DNA of 64,000 nt from Synaphobranchus kaupii (Eukaryota; Chordata; Actinopteri; Anguilliformes; Synaphobranchidae): contig CM056376.1 of NCBI GenBank assembly GCA_029718625.1, positions 79,173,386 through 79,237,385 of the forward strand, given 5' to 3'. The translations under genes were made by a program, and so were the position numbers. Of this stretch, positions 35,746-46,200 are shown in pieces. Numbering within the stretch: position 1 is the first letter of the stretch; every line of letters begins with the position of its first letter. The notes beneath the pieces were generated by a model that searched no databases, was not told the origin of the DNA, and saw nothing but the letters and a program-made list of their open reading frames with translations.

Positions 35746-36906
35746 CTTGTCCTCGTGGCAAAGAAATGGGGACAAGTGTATAAAAGGCAGAGGCTAGTAC
35801 CGTCTCATCTACAAATTAAGTATATCACATCTCAGCATGCATGCAGAGTCAAGTATAGAAATGTTTAACAGGCCTGGTTGCCTATTATGGCTAGCATTGG
35901 TGCAAGAAACCTCAATGATTTTAAGGGATGGTTGTAGGAGTGCGTTTGGCAGGAGTTTCAGAGACCAAACTCCTAACTTGCTGATGTTTCACAAGCAACT
36001 GCATCTAAGTTGATGACAGCATCCAATTTTGAGGCAAAGGCGAACAGTTGGCAGAGACAAATTCTCCAAAAACATTGATGTCCATGCATTCACTCAAAAT
36101 GCAAGGTAAAACAGGCATGCAACCGCAGATGAGCTTATTGCAAATTTAAACCTTTGGCAAGAGCAGCCTGTTTAGTCAGAAACAGTCGTGGCCCAGCATC
36201 CTAAATGACTTTATGTTGGCATTTCCATTTTATGTTCATTATCTGTACATTGAGAAATAAAGAATGTGCTCTTTCAAATGCCCTTTTCCCTTTCCCTCCC
36301 AGTTTAGAAGAATCAATTGTAGTCATCAGCACTCATTGCTACAACCTCCGCTATCGAGATTCGGGAGAGCTCAGCACCTGCTCTTTTCTGAAGGCCGTGA
36401 TGTCACACTGCAGTCCGCAAGTCGGGTTCTCGCAGACATGAGTGGGAGGAAGACGCTTCATATGCAGCTAAACAGCGCTGTCATTACGACCAACTGAATC
36501 TCTCCCTTACCTGGGCGACGGTAATGGCAATTGTGCATCACCCTACGGGGATGCCTGCCATAGTCAGCACTGGCACGGTCTGGATTCCATAACACACCAT
36601 ATGGCCTCTCTACAGACTAGAATAGTGTCTCAACAGGATGAGCCACCCAGTAGCCACAGGTGTGCTTTTCCAACTTTAGTGTTTTCAATCTCCAACTAAA
36701 GCAGACGGTTGTTCCTATTGCAATTATCAGCCAGTTTTTAGTGGCAGTTGATTATCGGCCATCACATTTTAATACCGTCCCCAGATATTCCTACATGGTT
36801 AGAGTACTTCTGTAGGCATGGGTGGGCCATAGCCAGTCACATAAATAAAATCTAATAGCTGTGCCACGCCCTATTGTGAATATTTCACAATCACTTATTT
36901 ATCTGT

Positions 36907-37939
36907 TTGAAATATGGGGGAGCAACGACCCCTCACCAGTCCGCAGCATGCCGCCACCCAATGCGATCGCAATCTCTCCCCCCTCCCCCTATCCATGATC
37001 ATAATCTCCCCCAATCCCCTCTATCTGCGATCACAATGTTGGGGCTGCATTCGGATCCAAATTTTATGCTTTTCTCCTGTCGTTCTCTTCCCTTGCTTCA
37101 AGGGGGAGAGCCCCAAAATGCCAGGATGAAATATAGCAGCCACACCAAGTGGGATTCAGTTCCAATTTCGGAATTATATTCCCTCACTTCCTTATTTATC
37201 CTCCCTCCCATCAAGGGTATAAAATGCAAGCTTCAGCACTATGGGGTAACACTTCCTATATCGGTTGCAAGGGCCACTCTGTCCCGTTTTGGTTTTTGGT
37301 TTGCTCTACATCTATCCTCCCTTGCAGAGCACCTGTTAAGGTCACTTCTTGCACGTCACAAAATATCTCACTCGAGCGAAGCGAGAAAAGGAAGGGTATG
37401 TGATCAATTGGGATCCGCATGTAGCCCCAGCCTCTTAAACCATGCAAGAAACGCCCCTGCTTTTGGCCCAGCTAGCTATATACAGGCCCAACTATATGAA
37501 TATTTCTGCCTACGCTGCTGGAGTATTGGAAAATGCGTGTGTCTTGAGCACTCGTGTCAGCACTCAGCAACAGTGTTCACAGCAGGCCAGACTGCCATTG
37601 TTTGTATGGCATTTGGCCCTGACAGGGTTTCAGGATGACCCACGCTCTGTCTCTTTGAACAGAGTCACACGGCGGTCGCACCGCCTTGCCGCCATCATCG
37701 ACAATCGCTTGTGTCAGGAGAGTGTGGACGTGCCCGCATTCCTGAGAACTTGCGACAACGTGTCAGCTGTGCGGCTTGCAAATGCCGATGGCCATCAGAA
37801 GGCACTGGCGCACTGCCTCGCTGGGCTTCGCTGGACGTGGTCTCACTGTCCTTCTGAGTTTGGGGCCGTGAAAAGACAGATCTGTGATGGTCTGCCTGTA
37901 CCAATCACCTCAGATGCACATCCTGATAAATTCCTTTGA
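36907..37939 (+). other. Unassigned region with two overlapping open frames
   Basis: An open frame of 243 codons (36907-37638) overlaps another of 165 codons (37442-37939) in a different frame. Neither has a motif, signal peptide, membrane segment or family resemblance that I recognise. The first part is C-rich with repeated CCCCTCCCCC-like words. It may be chance or a decayed retroelement. It is not called a gene. Confidence 0.2.
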
Positions 37940-38858
37940 CCCCCCAACCCCTTGCTGTGAAATACTCACATGATAAACTGTATGTTACACCATATTATGA
38001 TGCTGTGTAGCTTCAGTGTGGTCTTTCAAATGTAATTCTAAATGGCCAGATACATGGCTCAGTGTGCTATGCGTGTAACAGCAGACAGAATTCACCCATG
38101 AAGTGTAATTATTGTATTAGATTTAAGTTTAGAAATAAATAGCTAATTTAAATAAAAACAAAAAACAAGATAAAACAAAGATAATTTAATATTTTCTATC
38201 TGATCGGGTCCTATAACGAGGCCAGCAACAACTTCATCTAGATCGGCGTCATAATTGTATGAGTCGCAATCAGCGTTGCCAGATTGATTTCAAAATCCTT
38301 TTCAAAGAAGTCAGAAAAGACCAAATCAGAAGTATCACTACTTCTACTCGAGAACTTACCCCCGTGGATGGCGCCATAGGTGACCACCTATATCACCTAT
38401 ATGTCACCTATGTCTAGAACCGGCCCTGGCTTTGCTGAAAAGACACAGGTGAAAATATAAGATTTAATTTCATTTAATAGGTAACCAAGTAAATTCAAGG
38501 CCAAAGCACTCAGTAATGAAAATAGTCTGCCAAAGCAGTCATCTGCCAGAAGTATTTAAATGGGTAATCATTGCATTTTGATTGAAAACAGAAGTTTCAC
38601 GCTCATTTGTTTATTGCCTCACTTCTAACTGCAATTAACAAAGTACTAAAATCTGAATTAGCAAGAGTGTTAAAATCTTTGGGAGCTCAATAATTCTTAA
38701 TACTAAACTAAATACTACCCCCTTTAAAAAGCATTGTTAATTCTCATAAACTTTTAGAAATAAAATATATATTTGAGAGATTAAGAAATATTTTATTGCA
38801 TTTATGTGCATTGTCACTCTGCTAAGACAAACTGTAATGATCGTCTGTCCAGACTCCA

Positions 38859-40777
38859 GGGGCCCTATCTTACACCCGGCGCAAAACGGCGCTAACCCAA
38901 ACGCAAGTGTCTTTGCTATCTTACACCCGGCGGTAGGCTCATTATAACGCCTAACGATTATGTCCTTTAACTACCATGTATTCTTGGGCCCGTTGCAAGT
39001 GAACTGGGCGTGTTGGTCTTAAGATGAGGAGTGGCCAGGATTATTTTTGGCGTATTGCTATCTTGAGCCAGCAGAAAGCGCTTGCGCTAGAACCACCATA
39101 AACCTGGTCTAAAGTCATGTCACAGTCGTTTACATGTTATTTTAACGGCGCATATAAGTGCGTCTACATAGGCGTGTGCACAACACGCATACCCTCCTGT
39201 CTGTTACACACAGGGGCGCACGCACAAGCATGACTAAAATATCTAGATCACAATGTGAAATATTATTATTGTGTAAGCTATATCAAAAATGCATAATAAT
39301 AAAAGGTTCCATAGGTCCACATACCTTTCCCTCAGCGAAGGGAAATTATGCCACATTACATTGCTCTCAGCCCACTCCATCAACATCCAGGCGATGTGCG
39401 ATGATACAGGACAATGGCTATCCATTAAAAATGAGCTGATAACACCTATATCAAGCCTAATGCGCGAATTGTCATTCAATGGAAAACTCGCGCACTGCAA
39501 TAGACGGACATTTGAGTTCTGAAAATGCGATTCAGATGTCAATACAATACAACTCTGTTTATCTAGGAATACAGCCTGTAAGTAAATAGAATGGTTTGTG
39601 ACTGAAAAAGTTAAAAACCTTGTCCAGTGAATATTGCTTTTATTGTTTTTCAAATAGCCTAGGCTACAGCGGACTCGCTGTGCATAAGGTTTTTTCGATA
39701 GCCTATGGTAAAAAAACGGAGATAAATGTCATCATGTTAAATAAATTGTAACATTAGCTATTCTTCGTCCTTCATATTTTTTAAATTACAGTGACAAGGT
39801 TTCCATACCCTCAGCTTATTAAAACCCCGCTGATTTCACCTGTTATTCCATAACTGAACAAAAGATTTTAAAGAGAACTAAGCGTCTAATTAGAAACGAA
39901 ATTTGCAGCACGTTACACAATTAATTTACAATTAAATTTAATTCCATTATCTGCATGTTCGCTTTAAAGGAGCAGGTCTGTTTCCCCTGCTGTAAATTGC
40001 ACTTTTCACTGTCTTCCTGGGAAAGTGAATCGTTTTGAAGTATTATGTCGCTACCAGTAAAACAGGTTAGTCACATTTCCATAAGCAGGACATTATGAAA
40101 CAAGGGAAAATATGGTGAACCTATGGGTTGCCAACCTGACAGATTTATTGTATTTAGTGCCATCATTAAGGCAAAATAACGTTATTTATGTTATTAATCA
40201 AAATTAGAATGCAGGTAGCCTAATGAACTTTGGATGAAGCTTGAACATGAGTTCATTGCATAATCAAACGAAATTCGTTAAACAAGCAGGCTAATTTGGG
40301 GTTTTCTAAGGTGAGACGGAAGCAATTGGTCGCTTATTCTCAGCTGTTGCAGGTGCTTTTAACGAAATTTAACCTCATATATTTTGTAAACAGCACTGTC
40401 AGGAATTACCGGGAACTCATAATGGTTAGCCCGAATAATATTGATGATAGGCTACTATTGATCCATATAGCCTATTCCTTGATCGCACTAAACACGCACA
40501 AGCATGTCTGTTTCGCCATCATATAAGCAATCCGCCAAGGTGGAAAAGCAGGCTTTTAAAGAATGGGATATGACATTTTGATTGGTTTATTGCATGTCAC
40601 GCCCAAGACACACCTATAATTAATGAAGAGACTAGGTTCAGCGCAGTTGCACCTTGCGCCGTGCTTAGCGCCCAAAAAACACGCCGTTAAAATAGCAAAA
40701 GTGGACTTGGACACGCCCTAAATGGACTTAGCGCCATGCGCTTAGACCAAGTGCCAAGATCGCCAAGATAGGGCCCC
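38859..40777. mobile_element. 1.9-kb DNA element with GGGGCCCTATCTT ends
   Basis: The left end is GGGGCCCTATCTTACACCCG. The right end is the reverse complement for GGGGCCCTATCTTG. Both sub-terminal regions are rich in GGCGC/GCGCC words, while the core is AT-rich. No transposase frame is present. The ends resemble abundant non-autonomous fish DNA transposons; I do not assign a superfamily. Confidence 0.65.
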
Positions 40778-41715
40778 AGATGTTTGCTGGTGGTTGCAGC
40801 TGTAAAATTCCTTTGAGGTTTTTTGTCAAGAAATAGCTGAAGAGTGCATCAACTTCCACTAGAGGGAGTTCAAAGAGGTAGCCTCAAAGTGTGCGTGAGG
40901 GTGCATGTGAGTGCCAGTGCATGTCTTTCTGTGGCTGATGAGAGTTGAAGGCTTTCTGCACGGCAGCTGCCTTGTTGCAGTCGGTGATGGACTGTCATCG
41001 TTCAGGAAGTACAGCGAGGAACCGGTCCTCTTTCCCCACGCCATTCCAACTCACTAGCCAGGAAACAACATGGCACTTTGAAAAGGCCAAGCTGCGTGTG
41101 GTGCACAAGAACAAAGATTTTCTTTCTGTTCGCTTTCTAGAATGTTATACAGGTGTGGTCTGCTCTCAAATGATTTTGCCAGCATCACCAATCTGTCTGC
41201 TAAACAATCACTACCCATTTCAGCACTCTGATTACATACTGTATGTTTCTCTTCATTGAAGAGAAATCTGGTGCAGAAAGGAAACTTTAAAAATATTTTA
41301 ATGTTAAGTCAGGTCTTCTTTCATGTGGCAGTTATAGCAGACAGGCAGGATCACAAGATGTCAAAGCAGATCACTGTATTAATAAACATTGTATGACACT
41401 GGATCACAAAGCCTCTATCACAAACACATTATGACCCTAAAAGAGGAAAACTGACTGTACTAGGAGGACAATACTAGGACAGGGGATAGTAATAGTCATA
41501 GGTATGTGAAAAATACCTGGTTTTATTGCTTCCTGCTCCAGGATTACACTTTATGTTGTAATTCTCTCAAACAGGGTTTATATCGCTGTGGCTGTGCTTA
41601 TTGGAATTCTTTCAGCAGAGCAGACAGCCAGGAGTGCTAAAGCTAATCATATGTGCGTTTAATCCCTTCCTAGCATAACCTTGGAGAACAGGGCTGTCTG
41701 AATGTCTGACGCTAA

Positions 41716-41735
41716 CCCCCCCCCCCCCCCCCCCC
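41716..41735 (+). repeat. Poly-C run (20) in a polypyrimidine tract
   Basis: Twenty consecutive C bases begin the pyrimidine tract leading to the acceptor at 41760. The run is prone to length changes and may vary between individuals or be miscounted. Confidence 0.95.
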
Positions 41736-41760
41736 ACCCCCCGCTCCCCTGTCCCCTCAG

Positions 41761-42174
41761 CACCTTGGAGACGACCTTCGACAGCACGGTGACCACGGAG
41801 GTGAACGGGCGAGCCATCCCCGGGCTGGCCAGCCGCTCCTCGACCATGTCCTGGCGCCTGGGCCAGTCCCCCAGCCCGCGCCTGCAGGCTGGCGATGCGC
41901 CCTCGCTGCCGGGCAGCTACCCCCAGCCCCGGGCGGGCGGCGGGAGTGGCGGCGGAGGCGCCAGCGGAGGCGCCAGCCGATACGCGCACACAGATCCCTC
42001 CCGCCTCGTGTACAACACTCCCCTGCGGCGAGGGGCGGCCGGGGTGGGGCAGAGGGGGGCGGAGCTCGGAGAGAAGGGCGGAGCCGAGGGTGGACCAGAG
42101 GCGGAGGTGGGCGGGTACATGAGCGACGGGGACATCCTGGGGAAGAACTTGAGGGCGGACGACGTCAGCAGTGG
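41761..42174 (+). CDS. nav3: Neuron navigator 3, internal exon with YMSDGDIL motif
   Basis: The 414-bp exon opens with STLETTFDSTVTTEVNG, continues with WRLGQSPSPRLQAGDAPSL, and ends with GGYMSDGDILGKNL and DDVSSG. All of these are navigator family blocks, closest to NAV3. The acceptor is CCCCTCAG ending at 41760 and completes the Ser codon AG|C from 28303. The donor is GG|GTAAGA at 42175, phase 2. A Gly/Ser-rich stretch, RAGGGSGGGGASGGASR (41930-41980), and the Gly/Glu-rich part at about 42028-42105 look like lineage-specific expansion of low-complexity linker. No catalytic domain lies here. Confidence 0.96.
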
Positions 42175-42564
42175 GTAAGAGACAGATTTAGGGCTCTTAA
42201 CTGTGGTATGCAGTGTTTATTAAAGGCCCACGCGCATAGTTTATGTGTTTTTGAGCTTTTCATATTATCCTGGAGCTTTTCAATTGTGTTCCATCCTGGT
42301 TCAAGTAAAAAAAATTGCAATTTTGGTCGAAGTATGCATATTTTAGGGTTTAAATGTGATTTTTCCGAGTTTTTGATAAAATGATTTTCCACGTGATATG
42401 ACATATGTTTTTGCATAATTTCTCGGAGTTGCAATCCGAATCATCCGAATGTATACAGACAAGGGGCAGGGTTTGGGACTTTTCACAAAAGCTACATCAC
42501 TGCTCTTTGCTAACGTTTTGTGGATACTAAAACCAGGAAGAGAATGTCGATGCGTGTGGGCCCT

Positions 42565-42795
42565 TAAGTAGTATGGCTTATAACCCAAAGGTTACAGGAT
42601 TGATTTGAAACTCAGACTTCAACATTGTGGCCTTAAGCAAGGTATATAATTTGAATGGCTTCTGTAAATGTCAAACTGTCTAAATGTACGACTTGAAAAA
42701 TGTAGCGTACGGTATATAATTTGAATGGCTTCTGTAAATGTCAAACTGTCTAAATGTACGACTTGAAAAATGTAGCGTACGTAAGTCACACTAGT
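42565..42795 (+). mobile_element. tRNA-derived SINE-like fragment
   Basis: The order of words matches the body of common fish tRNA-derived SINEs: ATAACCCAAAGGTTACAGG, then CCTTAAGCAAGGTA, then AATGGCTTCTGTAAAT, then GTAAGTC. The 5' half of the tRNA-related part is missing. A 70-bp tandem duplication lies inside. Confidence 0.5.
42641..42780 (+). repeat. Perfect 70-bp tandem duplication
   Basis: Bases 42641-42710 and 42711-42780 are identical, starting GGTATATAATTTGAATGGC and ending GTAGCGTAC. Perfect identity means a recent duplication or an assembly artefact. Confidence 0.95.
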
Positions 42796-44270
42796 AAAAG
42801 GTATCTGCAGTAAACATTACACATACAGAGATAAATCTCTAACACCTCTGAAGGAGCTTCGCTTATCATTTGCTTAGTTGATGCACATATGAGATACCTT
42901 ACACATTCATCTACATTTTTGTATATGATCATTTTTAAATAGTTAAAAAGCACATGAAATATACTTATACAGCCTATTTACAGACGGAACCCTTCTCACA
43001 CTACCACACCTGAGAGCCAGCAAATTACTGTTTTCACATCCTGTTAAGACAGGCTTCCATGTTGTTGACAGCATTCAAGCCCATGCAGTAACAGGCCATG
43101 TAAACCTCTTAAAGGCAATCTCATTGCTCTCCATTTCACATCCCCTTGAAATATAATTTGATCTCAGAACCACATACAACACATGAACCTAGATGTACGT
43201 ATTTCCCGCACATGGTGCTTCAAGACCATATTCACAACGCAAGCTGAAATGATTTTGGATATGCACAAAATGCACAGAAAAGTACACAGGGGGATAGAAA
43301 GGTAAATAAAATGGTGCAAGTATGTATGGTCGATGCATCATGGCCTCAGCCTTTAATTTCCCAGGTCTCCCAATGAAAAGACAAACAGTGTGCGGATACA
43401 AATTTCGCTCCGCATTCTGTTTGTGTGTGCTGTCACATTTCTCGAGAGAGAATAAGAGACTAAGAGAGAATAGCTGGGGCTGCGTCATGCATCACTGAGT
43501 CACGTGTGTACGGAGCGCTTCCCTGCCCTATCTCTGATGAATCCCTGGCTCTCTCCATAGAACGCACTACCGTAAACTGTGGAGTACAAGTCCCACTGGC
43601 GAATGAGCTGCTGCACAGAATTGTGCTGTCGTATAAGCCACCCGTCTCTCCTTCTCGTTCCATTTTCCTTGCTTTGCAGCTGAGGATATTTACTGTAGTT
43701 TGCAAAATATGTCTCAAATGTCCATGCCCTACGTTTAGCATTAATAATCACGGAAAGATGTCATCATTTTGGAGTTACCTTGATGCGTGTTGTGTGTAAA
43801 TATGTATTCCCTACGTGTATATCTTTCTAGGTATTACAGTTGGGATAATTATTGCAAACTTTTGGACTTACTGTAAAGTGCAGATGTCGATGTTTTGTTT
43901 TACACCAGTCACAAAAATATTTAGATTTTTTCCTCTTCTGCATTTGTTCAGCTCATCCAGAAAATGACGATGGTTGACCAGTTTTAAGAGAGACTTACTG
44001 AATAGCTTCTGGAGCGAAACTCTGAAGGTTCATTAATTAGCACCTGGGGAATATATCAGGGCACTCATTTACTATCCTAATTAGTTCTAATACCATGTAC
44101 TCCATGCTCACTCATCCATATCCCATTAAAGTCCTTCCCCCTGAAATATGAGGAGGTGTCCAATAAGATCGATGGTTCTGTCAGTGAGCTGGCTCAGCCT
44201 CGTTCCTCATCACATCTTTGCAAAAACAAAGAAGGAGCCATTTTGACAGTGATTGGTTTCCGGTCTTCAG

Positions 44271-44390
44271 GTACCTAACGGACGGAGGCCTCAACCTGTA
44301 TTCCCGGAATGTGGGCCGTGCCCCCGAATTGGCGGCCTCGCGAGACGTCATCCAAAGAGGGGTCAACGAGATGCAAGGGGGCACAGACAG
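44271..44390 (+). CDS. nav3: Neuron navigator 3, internal exon with YLTDGGLNLY motif
   Basis: The 120-bp exon encodes GYLTDGGLNLYSRNVGR and ASRDVIQRGVNEM, matching the NAV3 segment that precedes the WDDSSS block. The acceptor is GTCTTCAG ending at 44270 and completes the Gly codon GG|G. The donor is AG|GTAAGA at 44391, phase 2. It is the last coding exon found in the window; the following exon must lie beyond 64000 or be too diverged for me to see. Confidence 0.94.
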
Positions 44391-46119
44391 GTAAGAGTCG
44401 TCGAAGGTTTGTCCATCGACTGCTTTTGTGTCCAGCATCTCTGCCTTTCCCTAACAAGCACACAGTCACGCACGGAAGTCTTGATATCAAGTCTCTTTTA
44501 ATATATGATGCTCATTAGTCCAGTATTGTTCCCAGTTTAGAACATTACCGAGGTTTTGTTCTCAAGCTAGAGCAACAAAAACAAACCTGCGGGACTGCAT
44601 TTTTAAATGAAGAAAAATGTCTCTGCCCTGTTCTTTCTGAGACTATCTGAAGTTGTAACTTCTCTGAAAGAGATTTACTGAGAATCTGACGTGTGGCTCA
44701 GGGTGAAACCCTTCTGCTTTCATGCAAAGCTTGGCGCTCGAGTAATCTTGAAGATTGAATTCATTACTCTGGCGCGAGAATCCTCAGTTTACTTTCACAG
44801 AGCTGCTGAATTCATAACTCAAAGCATATAAGGACAAACATATTATGCCTTCAAGTGAAAATGTGGCTTGGTTTTGCCTAGGTTTGATGGATAGTTTTCC
44901 TGTGTGGCTTTTGTGGGGAATTATTGCCATTGTCAGTAATATTTTTGCACGAAATGGATTTAGAATTAATGCCGAGATCAGTGCCTACCGGCAGTCATGT
45001 GCAACTTTAGATTAGCTGCCTGTCTTACACAATCCACAGTGAAAGAAATCTCTCAGCTGTAAATTTCTAGATGTGCTGCAGTTGGATAGCGAAGATCACA
45101 GATTACATAGCTGGGAACAACAGACCTTGAAGAGCTATGTTGGATCTGTCATTTGTATCCCAACGTAAGACTGAGACAGGAATCAAAAGTGTATTCAGAT
45201 ATTGGAGCTACAGGAGAATGTTAGAAATGCACTGCGCATTATTTACCCGTATTATCCCCTGCAATATTTGCCTGTAGTCTCATATAGCAGGTGGTTTAAT
45301 TTCCTATTGTGTGCGGTTATGAAGGGAGGCGTGAAAGCACAGTGTGCCTTTTGAAAGACACTTCTTACTAAAGCCTACCGTTTCTCACACCCTCTCCAGA
45401 CCGGACACGTGTGAGCATCTGCGTCAGTAATGCATTCCATCAAAATTGTATACCTACACCAGACATGTTTAGTAGTCGTATGGTGGAAATCAGGAATCAA
45501 TCGTTAACATCGGGGGCGGGTCTTTTTTTCCGCGGTCATTTGGCGAAGGCGGGACTTGCGCAAGCAGGTCTGGAGCATTGCATCTGAAATAGAAACAGGG
45601 CAGGCAGCAACACGGGGTGAAGCTTAACGTGAGGTGATGCGCATGGCTGGTGTAGGCTTCACGATTGACTATAATAAGACACCTGAATTTGTTTGTCATG
45701 GCGCAGACTGACTGACGCAGATGCTCGCACGCGTGCATATTGTCTCACCCTGCTTTGTTAGTTGGATTGCAGTGTGACTGTTGGCTGGAGCGCGGTTCAG
45801 CTTCCACATATATCGCCCACAGGGATTGTGTTTTTGTGTTCCGTCCTCCGCGGCCGCTGGGAATTACATCCACGCCAATAGCGCATTTAATCACCACGCT
45901 AACAGCGCAAGGTCCGTCCTCTTCTGTAACTGAGGCTCACCCTGCTTATGTGGGCTTATTAAAATTCAGCTTTTGCAGTCTACAGTGTGTAGAACTCTGT
46001 TTCAGCAGTTGAGGGCACAGGAATGCCCAAAGAGAGTTGTTTCTAAGAAATATGAGCGGGATTACCGGACAGGCAATTTGACAAACCACTGTGCGCAAAA
46101 TTACATTTGCAGGTGTCAC

Positions 46120-46200
46120 ATTAAACCGCATACACTTGTAAAATATATTTTGATCTCAATGGGGTATTCCTGGTTAAATAAAGGTTACATAAATAAATAA
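46120..46200 (+). mobile_element. Probable LINE/SINE 3' tail with (TAAA)n
   Basis: The sequence CTCAATGGGGTATTCCTGGT, then TAAATAAAGGTTACATAAATAAATAAA, matches a common fish retroelement 3' tail with a TAAA simple repeat. The 5' extent is not clear. Confidence 0.5.

Larger units (their letters stand above)
42175..44270 (+). other. nav3: nav3 intron
   Basis: A 2.1-kb intron with no supported exon. It contains a SINE-like fragment with an internal perfect 70-bp tandem duplication (42565-42795). The rest (42800-44270) is AT-rich unique-looking sequence. Confidence 0.85.
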
